A stretch of DNA of 42,562 nucleotides from an uncultured Acidobacteriia bacterium (GCA_903907865.1 CAIVPR010000131.1:1-42562), one strand, 5' to 3'; shown: positions 34,742-42,562, counted from the first letter of the stretch. A program made the numbers and translations. Notes: generated from the letters alone by a model not told the origin.

Positions 34742-36034
34742 ATGTTCGCCTCCCTCCACGGACCCGGCAACCTCGCCATCCTCGTCGAATGCGCCCGCGG
34801 CTTCTCGCCCCACATCGAGCAACTCCCGCCCGACACGGTTGTTTTCGACGTCCGCGGCCTCGGCTCGCTCTTCGGACCGCCGGAGTCTCTCGCCGAGGAA
34901 ATCGGGCGTCGCGTGGGCGTCCCGGCGAGCATCGCCATCGCCCCCAACCCCGACGCCGCCGTCCACGCCGCGCGCGGTTTCCGTGGCACCACCATCGTCC
35001 TGCCGGGCAGGGAAGCGGCCATCCTTGCCCCGCTGCCCGTGAACCTGCTTGCGGGCTCCCCCGAAACCGCCGAACTGCTGCACCTCTGGGGCGTCCGCAC
35101 TTTCGGCGACTTTGCCAAGCTGCCGCCGCTGGGCGTTGCCGCGCGCCTGGGTGACGAGGGCATGGAGCTCCAGCGCCTCGCCTGCGGACTGGGCTACCGG
35201 AACCTGCGCGAGATGGTCGATCCGCTGGAGTTCGAGGCCCAACTGGAACTCGAATACCCGGTCGAGTTGCTGGAACCGCTCGCCTTTATCCTCGCGCGCC
35301 TCCTAAACGACGTCTGCGGACGGCTCGCGGGCCGGGCCCTTGCAACCAACGAAATCCGTCTGCGGCTCGACCTCGAGCAGGGTCCGGCGCACGAAACCAT
35401 GCTGCGCCTGCCGGTCCCGATGCTTGACCAGCGGGCCTTCCTGCGCATGCTGCAACTGGATCTGAACGGACGTCCGCCCGCCGCGCCGGTGGTGCAGGTG
35501 CACATCGCGGCCAATCCGGTGAAGCCCCGCCGGACGCAGCACGGGCTGTTCACCCCGTCGTCGCCGGAACCGGAGAAGCTGGAGCTGACGGTGGCGCGCG
35601 TCCGCCACCTGGTGGGCCAGAACAACGTGGGGACGCCCGAAATCCGCGACACCCACCGTCCCGACGCCTTCGACATGCGCGTCTTTGCCCCGAATGCCGC
35701 CACCACGGCTGTCTTGGAGCGTCCGTCGAACACCTTGCCCAACGACGGTCCGCCACGCCTCAGCCTGCGCCGCTTCCGTCCCCCGCGCCCGATCCAGCTC
35801 CTCCTGGTGAACCAGAAGCCGACCCGGATTTTGGGTGCCATCATGTCCGGCCGGGTGGTGATGGCGAAAGGCCCGTGGCGGACGTCCGGCGATTGGTGGC
35901 GCAACGGATCAGACCCCGCCACGGCGTCGTGGAACCGGGACGAGTGGGACGTGGCGTTGGAATCCGGCGGCCTGTACCGGTTGTATGTGGATGTCGACTC
36001 GGGCCGCTGGTTCGCCGAGGGCAGCTACGACTGA
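34742..36034 (+). CDS. imuB: ImuB-like Y-family polymerase homologue, N-terminally short
   Basis: 430 residues. It begins at NLAILVECARGFSPHIEQLP, then TVVFDVRGLGSLFGPPESLA. This aligns with the middle of the palm region of ImuB, so the first ~80-100 residues typical of longer ImuB proteins, with the Y-polymerase acidic residues, are missing. ImuB is catalytically inactive anyway and acts as a scaffold. The helix-hairpin-helix region (LHLWGVRTFGDFAKLPPLGV) and C-terminal part (EPEKLELTVARVRHLVGQNN) are present. QHGLF at 266-270 resembles a beta-clamp-binding motif (QxxLF). dnaE2 is not downstream in this window, which is unusual. The shape may be lineage-typical. Confidence 0.85.
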   Translation: MFASLHGPGNLAILVECARGFSPHIEQLPPDTVVFDVRGLGSLFGPPESLAEEIGRRVGVPASIAIAPNPDAAVHAARGFRGTTIVLPGREAAILAPLPVNLLAGSPETAELLHLWGVRTFGDFAKLPPLGVAARLGDEGMELQRLACGLGYRNLREMVDPLEFEAQLELEYPVELLEPLAFILARLLNDVCGRLAGRALATNEIRLRLDLEQGPAHETMLRLPVPMLDQRAFLRMLQLDLNGRPPAAPVVQVHIAANPVKPRRTQHGLFTPSSPEPEKLELTVARVRHLVGQNNVGTPEIRDTHRPDAFDMRVFAPNAATTAVLERPSNTLPNDGPPRLSLRRFRPPRPIQLLLVNQKPTRILGAIMSGRVVMAKGPWRTSGDWWRNGSDPATASWNRDEWDVALESGGLYRLYVDVDSGRWFAEGSYD

Positions 36035-36070
36035 ATGTGCGGGACAAATCCGCACACCCGAATGCGCTGA

Positions 36071-36286
36071 AATCGACGCCGACTCGCGGCGCTCCATCCC
36101 GAAGGCTCCGATATTGAGACGCTCAAGGACGACTACTCTCTGGACTACATGATCTGGATTACGGTGAACGACGAGGTATTCCCCATCCGCGTCACCGTCG
36201 ACGAATTCCGTGACGGCTACTGGAATCCGAATGTCCCCGCCGCCGTCCAGTTGCTCATGCATTGCGGGAGCATTTCCGCAATTTAG
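36071..36286 (+). pseudogene. Start-less fragment of an unknown protein
   Basis: The frame from 36071 to TAG 36284-36286 reads RRRLAALHPEGSDIETLKDD, then YSLDYMIWITVNDEVFPIRV and TVDEFRDGYWNPNVPAAVQL. It looks like real protein sequence but has only one internal ATG (36148) and an upstream stop at 36068-36070. I recognise no family. It is probably the 3' remnant of a deleted gene. Its last codons run through the inverted repeat at 36261-36282. Confidence 0.35.
36261..36282. repeat. Inverted repeat ATTGCGG / CCGCAAT
   Basis: ATTGCGG (36261-36267) pairs with CCGCAAT (36276-36282) around eight bases. It resembles the ATTGCA-GAAA-TGCAAT operator before the toxin operon at 1771-1786, though no toxin gene follows. 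It could be a leftover operator or a weak hairpin. Confidence 0.4.
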
Positions 36287-36356
36287 TAGATCAATCCGAT
36301 AGTATGCTAGACTCTGGATGTGATAATTGTGAAAATGTGCTAGCCACCCCCCCCCG

Positions 36357-37145
36357 CTACCGCTGGCATTTTGCGCAGTAGTGCGTTCCCCGTTGGGCCA
36401 CCACAATCCGCCGTATCTCCGCGCCGCACACCACGCACGGCTGGCCGTCACGCTGGTACACCCGGTGCGAGGCTTGGAAACCGCCCTTGCGTCCCTCGGC
36501 GTCCACGTAGTCCGAAATGGACGAACCCCGGCTCTCGATCGCTTCCGACAGTACGTCCTGCACCGCGCCCAGCAGCTTCGAGACGCGCGCCCTGCCGATC
36601 GACGCCGCCACGGCGGTGGGCCGAATCCCGGCGCGGAAAAGCGCCTCGTCGGCGTAAATGTTGCCCACTCCCCGCAGCACCGACTGGTTCAACAGGGCTG
36701 CCTTGACTGGCGACCGCTTCTCCTTCAAGCGCGACGCGAAATCGTCCAACGTGATTTCCAGCGGCTCGGGCCCCAGCAGCGACAACCGCTCCGGCAGCGT
36801 CGCGCCATACTCGATGCGCCCGAATTGCCGTGGATCGTCATACTGCAGCGTGCCTTGGTCCAACGTGAAGACGGCGTGCGTCCATTTGGTGGGCTCGGCA
36901 CCCACCAGCAGGCTTCCGGTCATGCCCAGGTGGATCGCCATGGCCCCCCGGTCCAACTGGACCGCGATGAATTTCCCCATGCGGGATACCTTTTCGATGC
37001 GCTGGCCCGCCAACGCCTCGGCGGCACCCTCGGTCGAGCCGCGGAAGATGCGCGAGGCGTCGAACTCGGCTGCAAGGATCCGGCGGCCTTCGATCAGAGG
37101 GCGCAGGGAGCGGACTACGGTTTCAACTTCTGGGAGTTCGGGCAC
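36357..37145 (-). CDS. mutM: Formamidopyrimidine-DNA glycosylase
   Basis: 262 residues on the minus strand. It begins MPELPEVETVVRSLRP, where Pro2 (the catalytic amine) and Glu3 are intact. The conserved Lys is in RMGKFIAVQL, and the His/Gly block in IHLGMTGSLL. The helix-two-turn-helix contains LNQSVLRGVGNIYADEALF, and the C-terminal zinc finger is CVVC...CAKC. It excises 8-oxoguanine and formamidopyrimidines and cuts the abasic strand. The start overlaps the end of the NadD-like gene by 31 bp, implying co-transcription. It sits beside imuAB on the opposite strand, making a repair cluster. Confidence 0.95.
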   Translation of the reverse strand: MPELPEVETVVRSLRPLIEGRRILAAEFDASRIFRGSTEGAAEALAGQRIEKVSRMGKFIAVQLDRGAMAIHLGMTGSLLVGAEPTKWTHAVFTLDQGTLQYDDPRQFGRIEYGATLPERLSLLGPEPLEITLDDFASRLKEKRSPVKAALLNQSVLRGVGNIYADEALFRAGIRPTAVAASIGRARVSKLLGAVQDVLSEAIESRGSSISDYVDAEGRKGGFQASHRVYQRDGQPCVVCGAEIRRIVVAQRGTHYCAKCQR

Positions 37146-37786
37146 GCGGGACTATCCACCGCCAGTGTAGCGCCACCCTGGTAAATCCCGCGGACGTATT
37201 CCCGAATCTCCACCGGAACCAGTTCCTCCCACGCGCCGCCATTCGCCACGCGCTCCCGAACCTCGGTCGAGGACACCTCGTCGTAGTCCCCGTCCACGGG
37301 AAGCTGGACAATCCGCCCGTGATACCGGCTGTCGGAGCTGTACTCCCCCCGGCGGGCCGCCACCAGCAACGGATGGCGCTCCACCATCGCCTCAAAAACG
37401 CCCGGACGCCCGTAGTCCCAATTCGCGATCCGTTCCGCCGCGTCTCGACCGCAGATCAACCCGATCTCGGAATCCGCGCCGTACCATTCCCGCGCCTCCC
37501 CGGCCATTTCCAAATAAAGGCCGCGATCCGTGGTGGCAACCGAGAACCGGTCCTCGCACGCCGCCACCATTCGCAGCATCCCGATCCGATCCTCCAGCGA
37601 CGCGCCTTCGAAACCCTTGTGCGGAAACACCCGGGGGATCACCCAGACGACCTCGCCGGCCCAGCCTAGTCCGGCTCTGGCGAGCGCCAAATGCGCGGAT
37701 GTGGGCGGATTCCAAGCCCCCGGAAAAAGGGCGACCCGGTCCCCGGCACGGACGCCGGAACCCCGGTGGTGGAAAGTGAAAGCCAT
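37115..37786 (-). CDS. Nicotinate-nucleotide adenylyltransferase-like nucleotidyltransferase
   Basis: 223 residues on the minus strand. The nucleotidyltransferase motif VALFPGAWNPPTSAHLALAR, at about 18-37, corresponds to the (H/T)xGH signature region, with SAH in place of HxGH. SSTEVRERV near 187 matches the ISSTxIR motif. The middle has CGRDAAERIANWDYG, like the NadD 'G.D.....W' segment. This fits NadD or a related cytidylyltransferase fold; the altered first motif makes the exact substrate uncertain. It precedes and overlaps mutM. NAD synthesis would be the role if it is NadD. Confidence 0.7.
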   Translation of the reverse strand: MAFTFHHRGSGVRAGDRVALFPGAWNPPTSAHLALARAGLGWAGEVVWVIPRVFPHKGFEGASLEDRIGMLRMVAACEDRFSVATTDRGLYLEMAGEAREWYGADSEIGLICGRDAAERIANWDYGRPGVFEAMVERHPLLVAARRGEYSSDSRYHGRIVQLPVDGDYDEVSSTEVRERVANGGAWEELVPVEIREYVRGIYQGGATLAVDSPACPNSQKLKP

Positions 37787-37863
37787 TGAAACCTTTGTAG
37801 TACAGTCATCTTGCCGAGGGCTGTACCCGCAGTCGCCTGGCGTCGCGTAAATTAGGAAAGAAC

Positions 37864-38754
37864 ATGTTCAACTGGGTTTGCCCGCGCTGCGGGAAAGACG
37901 TTCCGCCATCGAAGACCGATTGCCCGTTCTGCGCCGATCAACCCGCGCAGCCTGCGCCCCCGCCGGCGTGGCAGCCTCCAGCGGCTGCTCCGGCCTGGCC
38001 GCCGCCTGCGGCCGCTCCAACATGGCAACCGCCTGCGCCGCCCCCGCCCCAGCCCACAGGGTGGGGTGCCCCCCAACCGCAGGGCTGGCAACCTCCCGCC
38101 CAGGCTGGAGCGCCGAAGGCTTGGCAGCCACCGCCTCCCCCCCAACCCGTCGCGGTGGCTCCACCCCCGCCGCAGCCTGCAGCCGCGCCCCCGCCGGCTT
38201 GGCCGCCCCAGCAAGCCGCTCCGCAGTACGCACCCTCCCAGTACGCACCGCCCGCTCAGGACCCTTACGCGGTCCCGCCGCAAAAGCAGGGCCTGCCCAC
38301 GTGGGTCATGGGAGTCATCTCCTTCGTCGTCTTCATGGCGCTCGGCGGCGGGCTGTACTACTACATGCAGGGCCCCAGCGCCCCGTCGACCAAGGACAAG
38401 GCCCCCGCGGAGGCGGCCGCCGGCACGGTTGACAAGGCCTCCACGGCTCCGGCCAACCCGATTCAGAAGAACATTGAAGTCGTGGGCATCCGCTGGACAA
38501 CCCTGGCCGGCAAGCCAGCCGCCAAATTCGTCGTGGTGAACCACTCCGCCGGGCCGCTCACCGGCCTCGAAGGCACGGTCACCTTCTCCGCCGCCGGATC
38601 CAAGGACTCCCTGGCGGTAGTCCCGTTCCAGGTCAAATCCTTGGCGGGGTTTGGCTCGCAGGAAGTGACGCAAGGGTTCGACACCGCCTTGAAGCCATAC
38701 GAACTCCCGGACTGGCAGACCGTGACCACCCGCGTCCAAATCACAGCGCCGTAG
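37864..38754 (+). CDS. Zinc-ribbon, proline-rich membrane protein of unknown function
   Basis: 296 residues from ATG 37864. An N-terminal zinc ribbon (CPRCGKDVPPSKTDCPFC, residues 6-23) is followed by about 110 residues of Pro/Ala/Gln/Trp-rich repeats (AWQPPAAAPAWPPPA and similar). A single membrane segment lies near 143-165 (GVISFVVFMALGGGLYYYM). The remainder (IEVVGIRWTTLAGKPAAKFV, GPLTGLEGTVTFSAAGSKDS) is a beta-sandwich-like periplasmic domain of the FxLYD kind. The zinc ribbon probably stays in the cytoplasm. The gene stands alone, with a 77 bp divergent gap to the NadD-like gene. No function is known. Confidence 0.75.
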   Translation: MFNWVCPRCGKDVPPSKTDCPFCADQPAQPAPPPAWQPPAAAPAWPPPAAAPTWQPPAPPPPQPTGWGAPQPQGWQPPAQAGAPKAWQPPPPPQPVAVAPPPPQPAAAPPPAWPPQQAAPQYAPSQYAPPAQDPYAVPPQKQGLPTWVMGVISFVVFMALGGGLYYYMQGPSAPSTKDKAPAEAAAGTVDKASTAPANPIQKNIEVVGIRWTTLAGKPAAKFVVVNHSAGPLTGLEGTVTFSAAGSKDSLAVVPFQVKSLAGFGSQEVTQGFDTALKPYELPDWQTVTTRVQITAP

Positions 38755-38792
38755 CCGCTGCGAACGGCTTGTGCGCTTCATAGAATCAATAT

Positions 38793-38820
38793 GTTACCGA
38801 GCCGCGACCGCGAGGGAGCG
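38793..38820 (-). repeat. 28 bp dispersed repeat, copy C
   Basis: On the minus strand this reads CGCTCCCTCGCGG, then TCGCGGCTCGGTAAC, matching copy A (14562-14589) and copy B (17509-17536) with 2-4 differences. It lies about 80 bp before the TonB-receptor start. In the plus-strand frame it would encode LPSRDREGA, a phrase I recall as recurring in predicted proteins of this phylum, as expected of a repeat wrongly included in genes. Confidence 0.65.
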
Positions 38821-38901
38821 TCTATTGCCGGAGGCTGTTGGCAGCCTACCCTCGCAGGTGGCAGCCGGGCAGGAAGCTGGAGGACCACTATCCTGAAGAT
38901 T

Positions 38902-41430
38902 ATGGGCAGCAGGACAATCATCGCGGCGGCCCGTTTGATCGTCATCCTGACTTTTTCGGGCCTGTGCCAAGTCGCGGCCACCGCCCAGGCACCATCGGCA
39001 CCCGCTTGCGGACCCGGTGGCGTGCGCGTGCTCGTCAAGGACTCCCAGGACAGTCCGATCTTCGACGCCAAAGTTACCCTGCGGTCGGAGGCCGGCACCG
39101 ACTTCTCCGTCCGGCAAACCCCTGCCATGGGCGTGGCCGATTTCAACGCCGTACCCTGCGGCGAATGGACCACCCGCACATCCAAGGAAGGCTTCGACGA
39201 TGCCGAGGCGAAAGTGACCGTGGCGGGCGAATCCGTCGCAGAAGTCGTCGTCGTCCTCACCCCCTCCGCCAAACACTCCAGCGTGGAGGTGACCGACACC
39301 CCTCCCCCCGTCTCGCAGAGCGCCACCCAGAACTATGAAATCCGACCCACCGAGGTCAAGTCCCTGCCCACCAACCCCGCGTCCGTGAGCGATGCCCTGC
39401 CGTTGGTTCCGGGCGTGTTCCGCACCCCCGACGGCGCCCTCAAACTCGACGGCTCGGGCGAGGAGCGCAGTTCCCTCGTCGTAAACCAGAGTGACGTCAC
39501 CGACCCCGCCACCGGCAGCTTCGGCCAGACCGTGCCCCTCGACAGCATCGAATCCCTCAACGTCCTCAGCACCCCGTTCCTCGCCCAGTACGGCCGCTTC
39601 ACCCAGACCGTGGTCGCGGTGGAAACCAAGCGCGGCGGCGACAAGTGGCATTTCGACCTCAACGACCCCTTCCCCGATTTCCGCATCCGCAGCTACCACA
39701 TGCGCGGCATCCGCAACGAGACGCCGCGTGCCTCCGCTGGCGGGCCCATCGTCAAGGACCGGCTCTTCGTGATGACGTCCCTCCTCTACTTCTTGGACAA
39801 GTCGCCAAACCGGACGCTGCCGTTCCCCGACAACGAGTCCAAGAGCGAACGGCTCAACTCGTTCACGCAGGTCGACTGGATCGCCACTCACCGTCAGATC
39901 CTCAACGCCTCCCTGCACTACACACCCGAACACGTCAATTTCCTGAACCCGAACTTCTTCAATCCGCAGCCCGTCACGCCCGGCGTCAGGCAGCACGCGT
40001 GGATCGGCACCGTTTCCCACCACTTCGGCATCATGGGCGGCACCATCGACAGTTCCCTTTCCTTCCAGCGCTTCCACACCGTGGTGTACGCGCAGGGCGA
40101 CGCCGACATGGTCATGACCCCGACCGGCAACCGGGGCAACTTCTTCGGCCCGCAAAATCGCGACGCCGGACGCAACGAATGGCTGGAACTCTGGTCTCCC
40201 GCTCCATTGGGAGCAGCCGGCTCGCACTTGGCAAAATTCGGCATGTCGCTCACCACCGCCACCGACGAAGGCCGTTTTTCCTACCGCCCGGTCAACATCC
40301 AAAGCGTCAGAGGCATTCTTACGGACCGTGTCGAGTTCACCAATCCCCTGCCCTTCAACCGCCAGGACTTGGAATTCACCGCCTACGCGCAGGACCACTG
40401 GGCTCCGCATCCCCGGCTTTCGTTCGACTACGGATTGCGCATGGAGCACCAGAGACTCGCCCAAAGTTTGCGTTTCGCCCCACGCGTGGGAGCGGCATGG
40501 GTGCCTTTCTCCGATGGCCGCACCGTGATGCGCATTGGTTTCGGGCAGTTCTACGACCATATCCCGCTCGACGTCTATACGTTCGCGCGCTTCCCCAACC
40601 GCACGATAACGCACTACGACGGGTCCGGCCGGCCCGTTGGTGATCCGCAGGCCTATGTCAACGTCATCGGCGATGTGAACGGCCCTCGGTCGTTCTTTGT
40701 CCACTCCGAGCAGGTTGCGGGAGCCTTCTCGCCCCGCGGAGCCACGTGGAACGCGCAGTTGGAGCGCCGGTTTGTGAAGCTGCTGAGGCTCCGCGCCGTC
40801 TATACCGACAACCGGTCAGTGGGCTTGATCAACCTCGAGTCGGCGTTGCTGGGCTCCACCCATGAGATCGTCCTGAACGGAGACGGCAAATCCCGCTACC
40901 GCCAATTGGAATTGACGGGTCGGCTGTCATGGGAAAAGGGGCAGGAACTGGTGTTTTCCTACACCCGCAGCCGCGCGCAAGGCAACCTCAACGGTTTCGA
41001 TACCTTCCTAAGCAACGTTCCACTGCCCTTGATCCGGGAAAACCTCTACACCAATCTGGCGGGCGACCTGCCCAACCGGATTCTCGTCTGGGGCCACGTG
41101 GATCCGCATTTCTGGAAGCTCCAGCTCTACCCCATCGTCGAGTACCGCAATGGCTTCGCCTATGCTACGGTGGACGCCGCCCAGCAATACGTGGGGACGC
41201 CCTACAGCGACTCGACGCGCTTCCGCAATTTCTTCTCCGGCGACCTGCGGGTCAGCCGCGAGTTCAAACTGAGCTCGAAATATTCGGTGAAGCTGTCTGG
41301 AACCGGATACAACATGACCAACCACTTCAATCCCCTGTTGGTCCACGCCAACATCGCCGACCCCCAGCGCGGTGTCTTCTTCGGCAATTACCACAGGCGG
41401 TACCGCTTCGACTTCGATTTCATATTCTGA
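38902..41430 (+). CDS. Oar-like TonB-dependent outer-membrane receptor with carboxypeptidase-regulatory domain
   Basis: 842 residues from ATG 38902. The signal peptide (AARLIVILTFSGLCQVAATA) supports this start over ATG 38791, which would add 37 residues read through the 28 bp repeat. A carboxypeptidase-regulatory-like domain (VRVLVKDSQDSPIFDAKVTL) covers about 35-110. The plug region has RSSLVVNQSDVTDPATGSFG and SIESLNVLSTPFLAQYGRFT. The rest is a beta-barrel ending YHRRYRFDFDFIF with the terminal Phe needed for outer-membrane insertion. Such proteins are expanded in Solibacter-type genomes and probably import large carbon compounds or act in surface adhesion. No TonB box was assigned. Confidence 0.88.
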   Translation: MGSRTIIAAARLIVILTFSGLCQVAATAQAPSAPACGPGGVRVLVKDSQDSPIFDAKVTLRSEAGTDFSVRQTPAMGVADFNAVPCGEWTTRTSKEGFDDAEAKVTVAGESVAEVVVVLTPSAKHSSVEVTDTPPPVSQSATQNYEIRPTEVKSLPTNPASVSDALPLVPGVFRTPDGALKLDGSGEERSSLVVNQSDVTDPATGSFGQTVPLDSIESLNVLSTPFLAQYGRFTQTVVAVETKRGGDKWHFDLNDPFPDFRIRSYHMRGIRNETPRASAGGPIVKDRLFVMTSLLYFLDKSPNRTLPFPDNESKSERLNSFTQVDWIATHRQILNASLHYTPEHVNFLNPNFFNPQPVTPGVRQHAWIGTVSHHFGIMGGTIDSSLSFQRFHTVVYAQGDADMVMTPTGNRGNFFGPQNRDAGRNEWLELWSPAPLGAAGSHLAKFGMSLTTATDEGRFSYRPVNIQSVRGILTDRVEFTNPLPFNRQDLEFTAYAQDHWAPHPRLSFDYGLRMEHQRLAQSLRFAPRVGAAWVPFSDGRTVMRIGFGQFYDHIPLDVYTFARFPNRTITHYDGSGRPVGDPQAYVNVIGDVNGPRSFFVHSEQVAGAFSPRGATWNAQLERRFVKLLRLRAVYTDNRSVGLINLESALLGSTHEIVLNGDGKSRYRQLELTGRLSWEKGQELVFSYTRSRAQGNLNGFDTFLSNVPLPLIRENLYTNLAGDLPNRILVWGHVDPHFWKLQLYPIVEYRNGFAYATVDAAQQYVGTPYSDSTRFRNFFSGDLRVSREFKLSSKYSVKLSGTGYNMTNHFNPLLVHANIADPQRGVFFGNYHRRYRFDFDFIF

Positions 41431-41490
41431 CCCGCCAGCCCGGCATCGATCTTCCTGGTACAATTGCCAGAAGACACATATCGGAGAACC

Positions 41491-42231
41491 ATGAAACGAA
41501 TCCCCTACCTGACTGCCATCTTGATGGTCCTGATCAGCGCTCCCGGGCTACAAGCCGGGGATCTAGCTGGAGCCTGCAGCGAGGGCGGCTTGACCAGCCT
41601 TCAATCCTACCTCGACTTGGGCGGAGACAGTTGCTCGGTCGGTATTCTAAATTATTCGCATTTTTCCTTCTTCTCGTCGGGAACAGGCAGCCCGACCCTC
41701 CTTACCGCTTCCGACATAAAGTTGACCCCGCTCGCCCCCATGGACGGCTTGAGCGGTGGTTTTACCATCGGTACCGTCAGCGGCAGCCCCTTCTCGGTCG
41801 GAGACGGCCAGACGGCGGAGTACCAAATCATGTGGACCTTCGTCATCGATCCGGGACCGATTTCGACCGCTGGCAACCTTGAGATGGACCCTCCCTTCGG
41901 CGACGCCAGCATCACCCAGACTTTCTGCCCAGATTCCAATTTCGACGGCACCATCTGCTACAACTACCCGCAGACATTGCACGTCTACACCCTGCCGACA
42001 CCGCACCTTGTGGACACCCTGACCTTCTCCACTCCCATTGAGAACTTCGCGCAGGTATTGACGACCATCTCGCTGAACGGGGAAACGGTTAGCGGCGGTG
42101 CCGGTTTCGATGCCGCCATCGGCACGCCGACCATAGTCGACACCTCGGCCCCCGAACCCGGCGGAGCTCTATTGGCCATGGCCGGACTCGGCCTTGCCGC
42201 ACTGCGGCGCAAACTGCGGATGACAGTGTAG
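41491..42231 (+). CDS. PEP-CTERM secreted protein of unknown function
   Basis: 246 residues from ATG 41491, with GGAGAA upstream. The signal peptide is RIPYLTAILMVLISAPGLQA. The body (GACSEGGLTSLQSYLDLGGD, SCSVGILNYSHFSFF) matches the acidobacterial type with an early 'C..GG.L..Y..L....C..G...F..F' pattern and Cys residues probably paired in the periplasm. The C-terminus SAPEPGGALLAMAGLGLAAL plus RRKLRM is an exosortase sorting signal. It follows the receptor gene after 60 bp. Function unknown, surface or matrix location inferred. Confidence 0.88.
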   Translation: MKRIPYLTAILMVLISAPGLQAGDLAGACSEGGLTSLQSYLDLGGDSCSVGILNYSHFSFFSSGTGSPTLLTASDIKLTPLAPMDGLSGGFTIGTVSGSPFSVGDGQTAEYQIMWTFVIDPGPISTAGNLEMDPPFGDASITQTFCPDSNFDGTICYNYPQTLHVYTLPTPHLVDTLTFSTPIENFAQVLTTISLNGETVSGGAGFDAAIGTPTIVDTSAPEPGGALLAMAGLGLAALRRKLRMTV

Positions 42232-42238
42232 CTCCACG

Positions 42239-42448
42239 ATGGCCCGCGCATGTCCCATTGCGGTCGCCGTCGCGGCGCTACTGATACCAAACGCGGTGGC
42301 CCTAAATCCGGAGACAGGCAATTATCTACTCCGGACTTATTCCCCGGAACAATACGGCGCTTCCCCGCAGAATTGGGCTGTGGCCCAGGGCAAGAACAAC
42401 CTACTTTATTTCGGGAATACTGGCCTCCTCGCTATTTCGTGTGGGTAG
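42239..42448 (+). pseudogene. Truncated N-terminus of a sensor with Reg_prop propeller repeats
   Basis: From ATG 42239 the peptide reads a signal sequence (IAVAVAALLIPNAVA), then LLRTYSPEQYGASPQNWAVA and LLYFGNTGLL, and stops after ISCG. Two-component sensor proteins with Reg_prop repeats begin this way and continue 'LLYFGNxxGLLxYDGxxW'. The continuation is missing, so only about 69 residues of a much larger protein remain. It starts 7 bp after the PEP-CTERM gene. Confidence 0.5.
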
Positions 42449-42464
42449 GCGAGGTTGAAGGGGG

Positions 42465-42482
42465 GGCGGCTTGGGAGCCGCC
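42465..42482. terminator. GC hairpin near the right edge
   Basis: GGCGGCT (42465-42471) pairs perfectly with AGCCGCC (42476-42482) around a 4-base loop. It is preceded by a run of G and lacks a T-run. The last 80 bp of the window hold no other feature that I can support. Confidence 0.35.
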
Positions 42483-42562
42483 GTCCACTCCGGCCCCGGT
42501 CGGCGCTCGGGTCGCATCCCTGCGTTGCCCTACCCTCCGTCCAGGCAATCCGATTGTACAAC

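Larger units (their letters stand above)
36035..36356. other. Intergenic region between imuB and mutM
   Basis: This 322 bp gap holds a start-less open frame (36071-36286), an inverted repeat (36261-36282) and a run of nine C bases near 36346-36354 next to the mutM stop. No complete gene and no dnaE2 fragment is recognisable. Confidence 0.5.

Noticed and set aside
36343-36356. A run of nine C as a phase-variation tract
   Set aside because: It lies just outside the mutM stop codon and not in a coding frame or promoter, so slippage there would have no obvious effect.
37864-38754. Pro/Ala-rich repeat section as a separate tandem-repeat element
   Set aside because: It is a coding low-complexity linker between a zinc ribbon and a membrane segment, with imperfect repeats at the protein level only.
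38791-38901. ATG 38791 as the TonB-receptor start
   Set aside because: The added residues come from the 28 bp repeat and precede a good signal peptide starting at 38902.

Overview
The window is GC-rich bacterial DNA that reads as Acidobacteriota, most likely of the Solibacter/Bryobacter group. This rests on a combination of families typical of that group: a TIGR03437-type C-terminal domain on a BNR-repeat protein, a TIGR03435-type 'soil' protein, an Oar-like TonB receptor with an N-terminal carboxypeptidase-regulatory fold, two PEP-CTERM proteins, a protein kinase followed directly by an ECF sigma factor of the TIGR02999 type, and an '[11 protein letters not shown]' protein at the left edge. 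The taxonomy is inferred from family recall, not from a search. I saw no rRNA, tRNA, CRISPR array or complete insertion sequence.

Positions 1-9700 are an accessory, decaying defence island. They hold a C-terminally truncated type I methylase (hsdM), no hsdS, a frameshifted hsdR, a HigB/HigA-like toxin-antitoxin pair, an AAA ATPase gene broken by a short palindromic element, a VbhA/Fic pair, and a ParD/ParE-like pair on the minus strand. Two families of small palindromic element are visible. A 74-75 bp element occurs twice (2681-2754 and 5085-5159). A different 80 bp palindrome sits in frame inside hsdR (6596-6675).

Positions 9981-20291 are ordinary chromosome. An actinobacterial-Sdh1-like succinate dehydrogenase operon (anchor, flavoprotein, iron-sulfur subunit) is followed by a TPR-like protein, a DoxX-like protein, an SMP-30-like protein, a MATE exporter, and a heat-shock locus (hsp20, clpB). 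hsp20 has a near-consensus sigma-70 promoter and a strongly self-complementary 5' leader. The last 264 bp of clpB are duplicated 2.3 kb downstream (22538-22801), bracketing a secreted BNR-repeat protein gene. The differences between the copies are mostly synonymous.

Positions 22900-33900 hold a frameshifted conserved gene, a PEP-CTERM/HAF-repeat protein, the kinase-sigma pair with a 15 bp tandem repeat upstream, a chemoreceptor, a GNAT acetyltransferase divergent from an MFS transporter, a PD40 relic and the TIGR03435 protein. Positions 34057-37786 are a DNA-damage and nucleotide neighbourhood: imuA-imuB behind a GAAC-N7-GAAC candidate LexA box that abuts the imuA start codon, then mutM and a NadD-like gene on the minus strand. 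The right end has a proline-rich zinc-ribbon membrane protein, the TonB-dependent receptor, a PEP-CTERM protein and a truncated sensor-propeller gene.

No single complete new system is evident. The most unusual signals are the small palindromic elements inserted into defence genes, three dispersed copies of a 28 bp repeat, the clpB 3'-end duplication, the hsp20 leader, and the SOS-like box at imuA. Three separate one-base deletions break otherwise good genes (hsdR once, 22919-23843 twice), so sequencing error must be excluded before those are called real pseudogenes.
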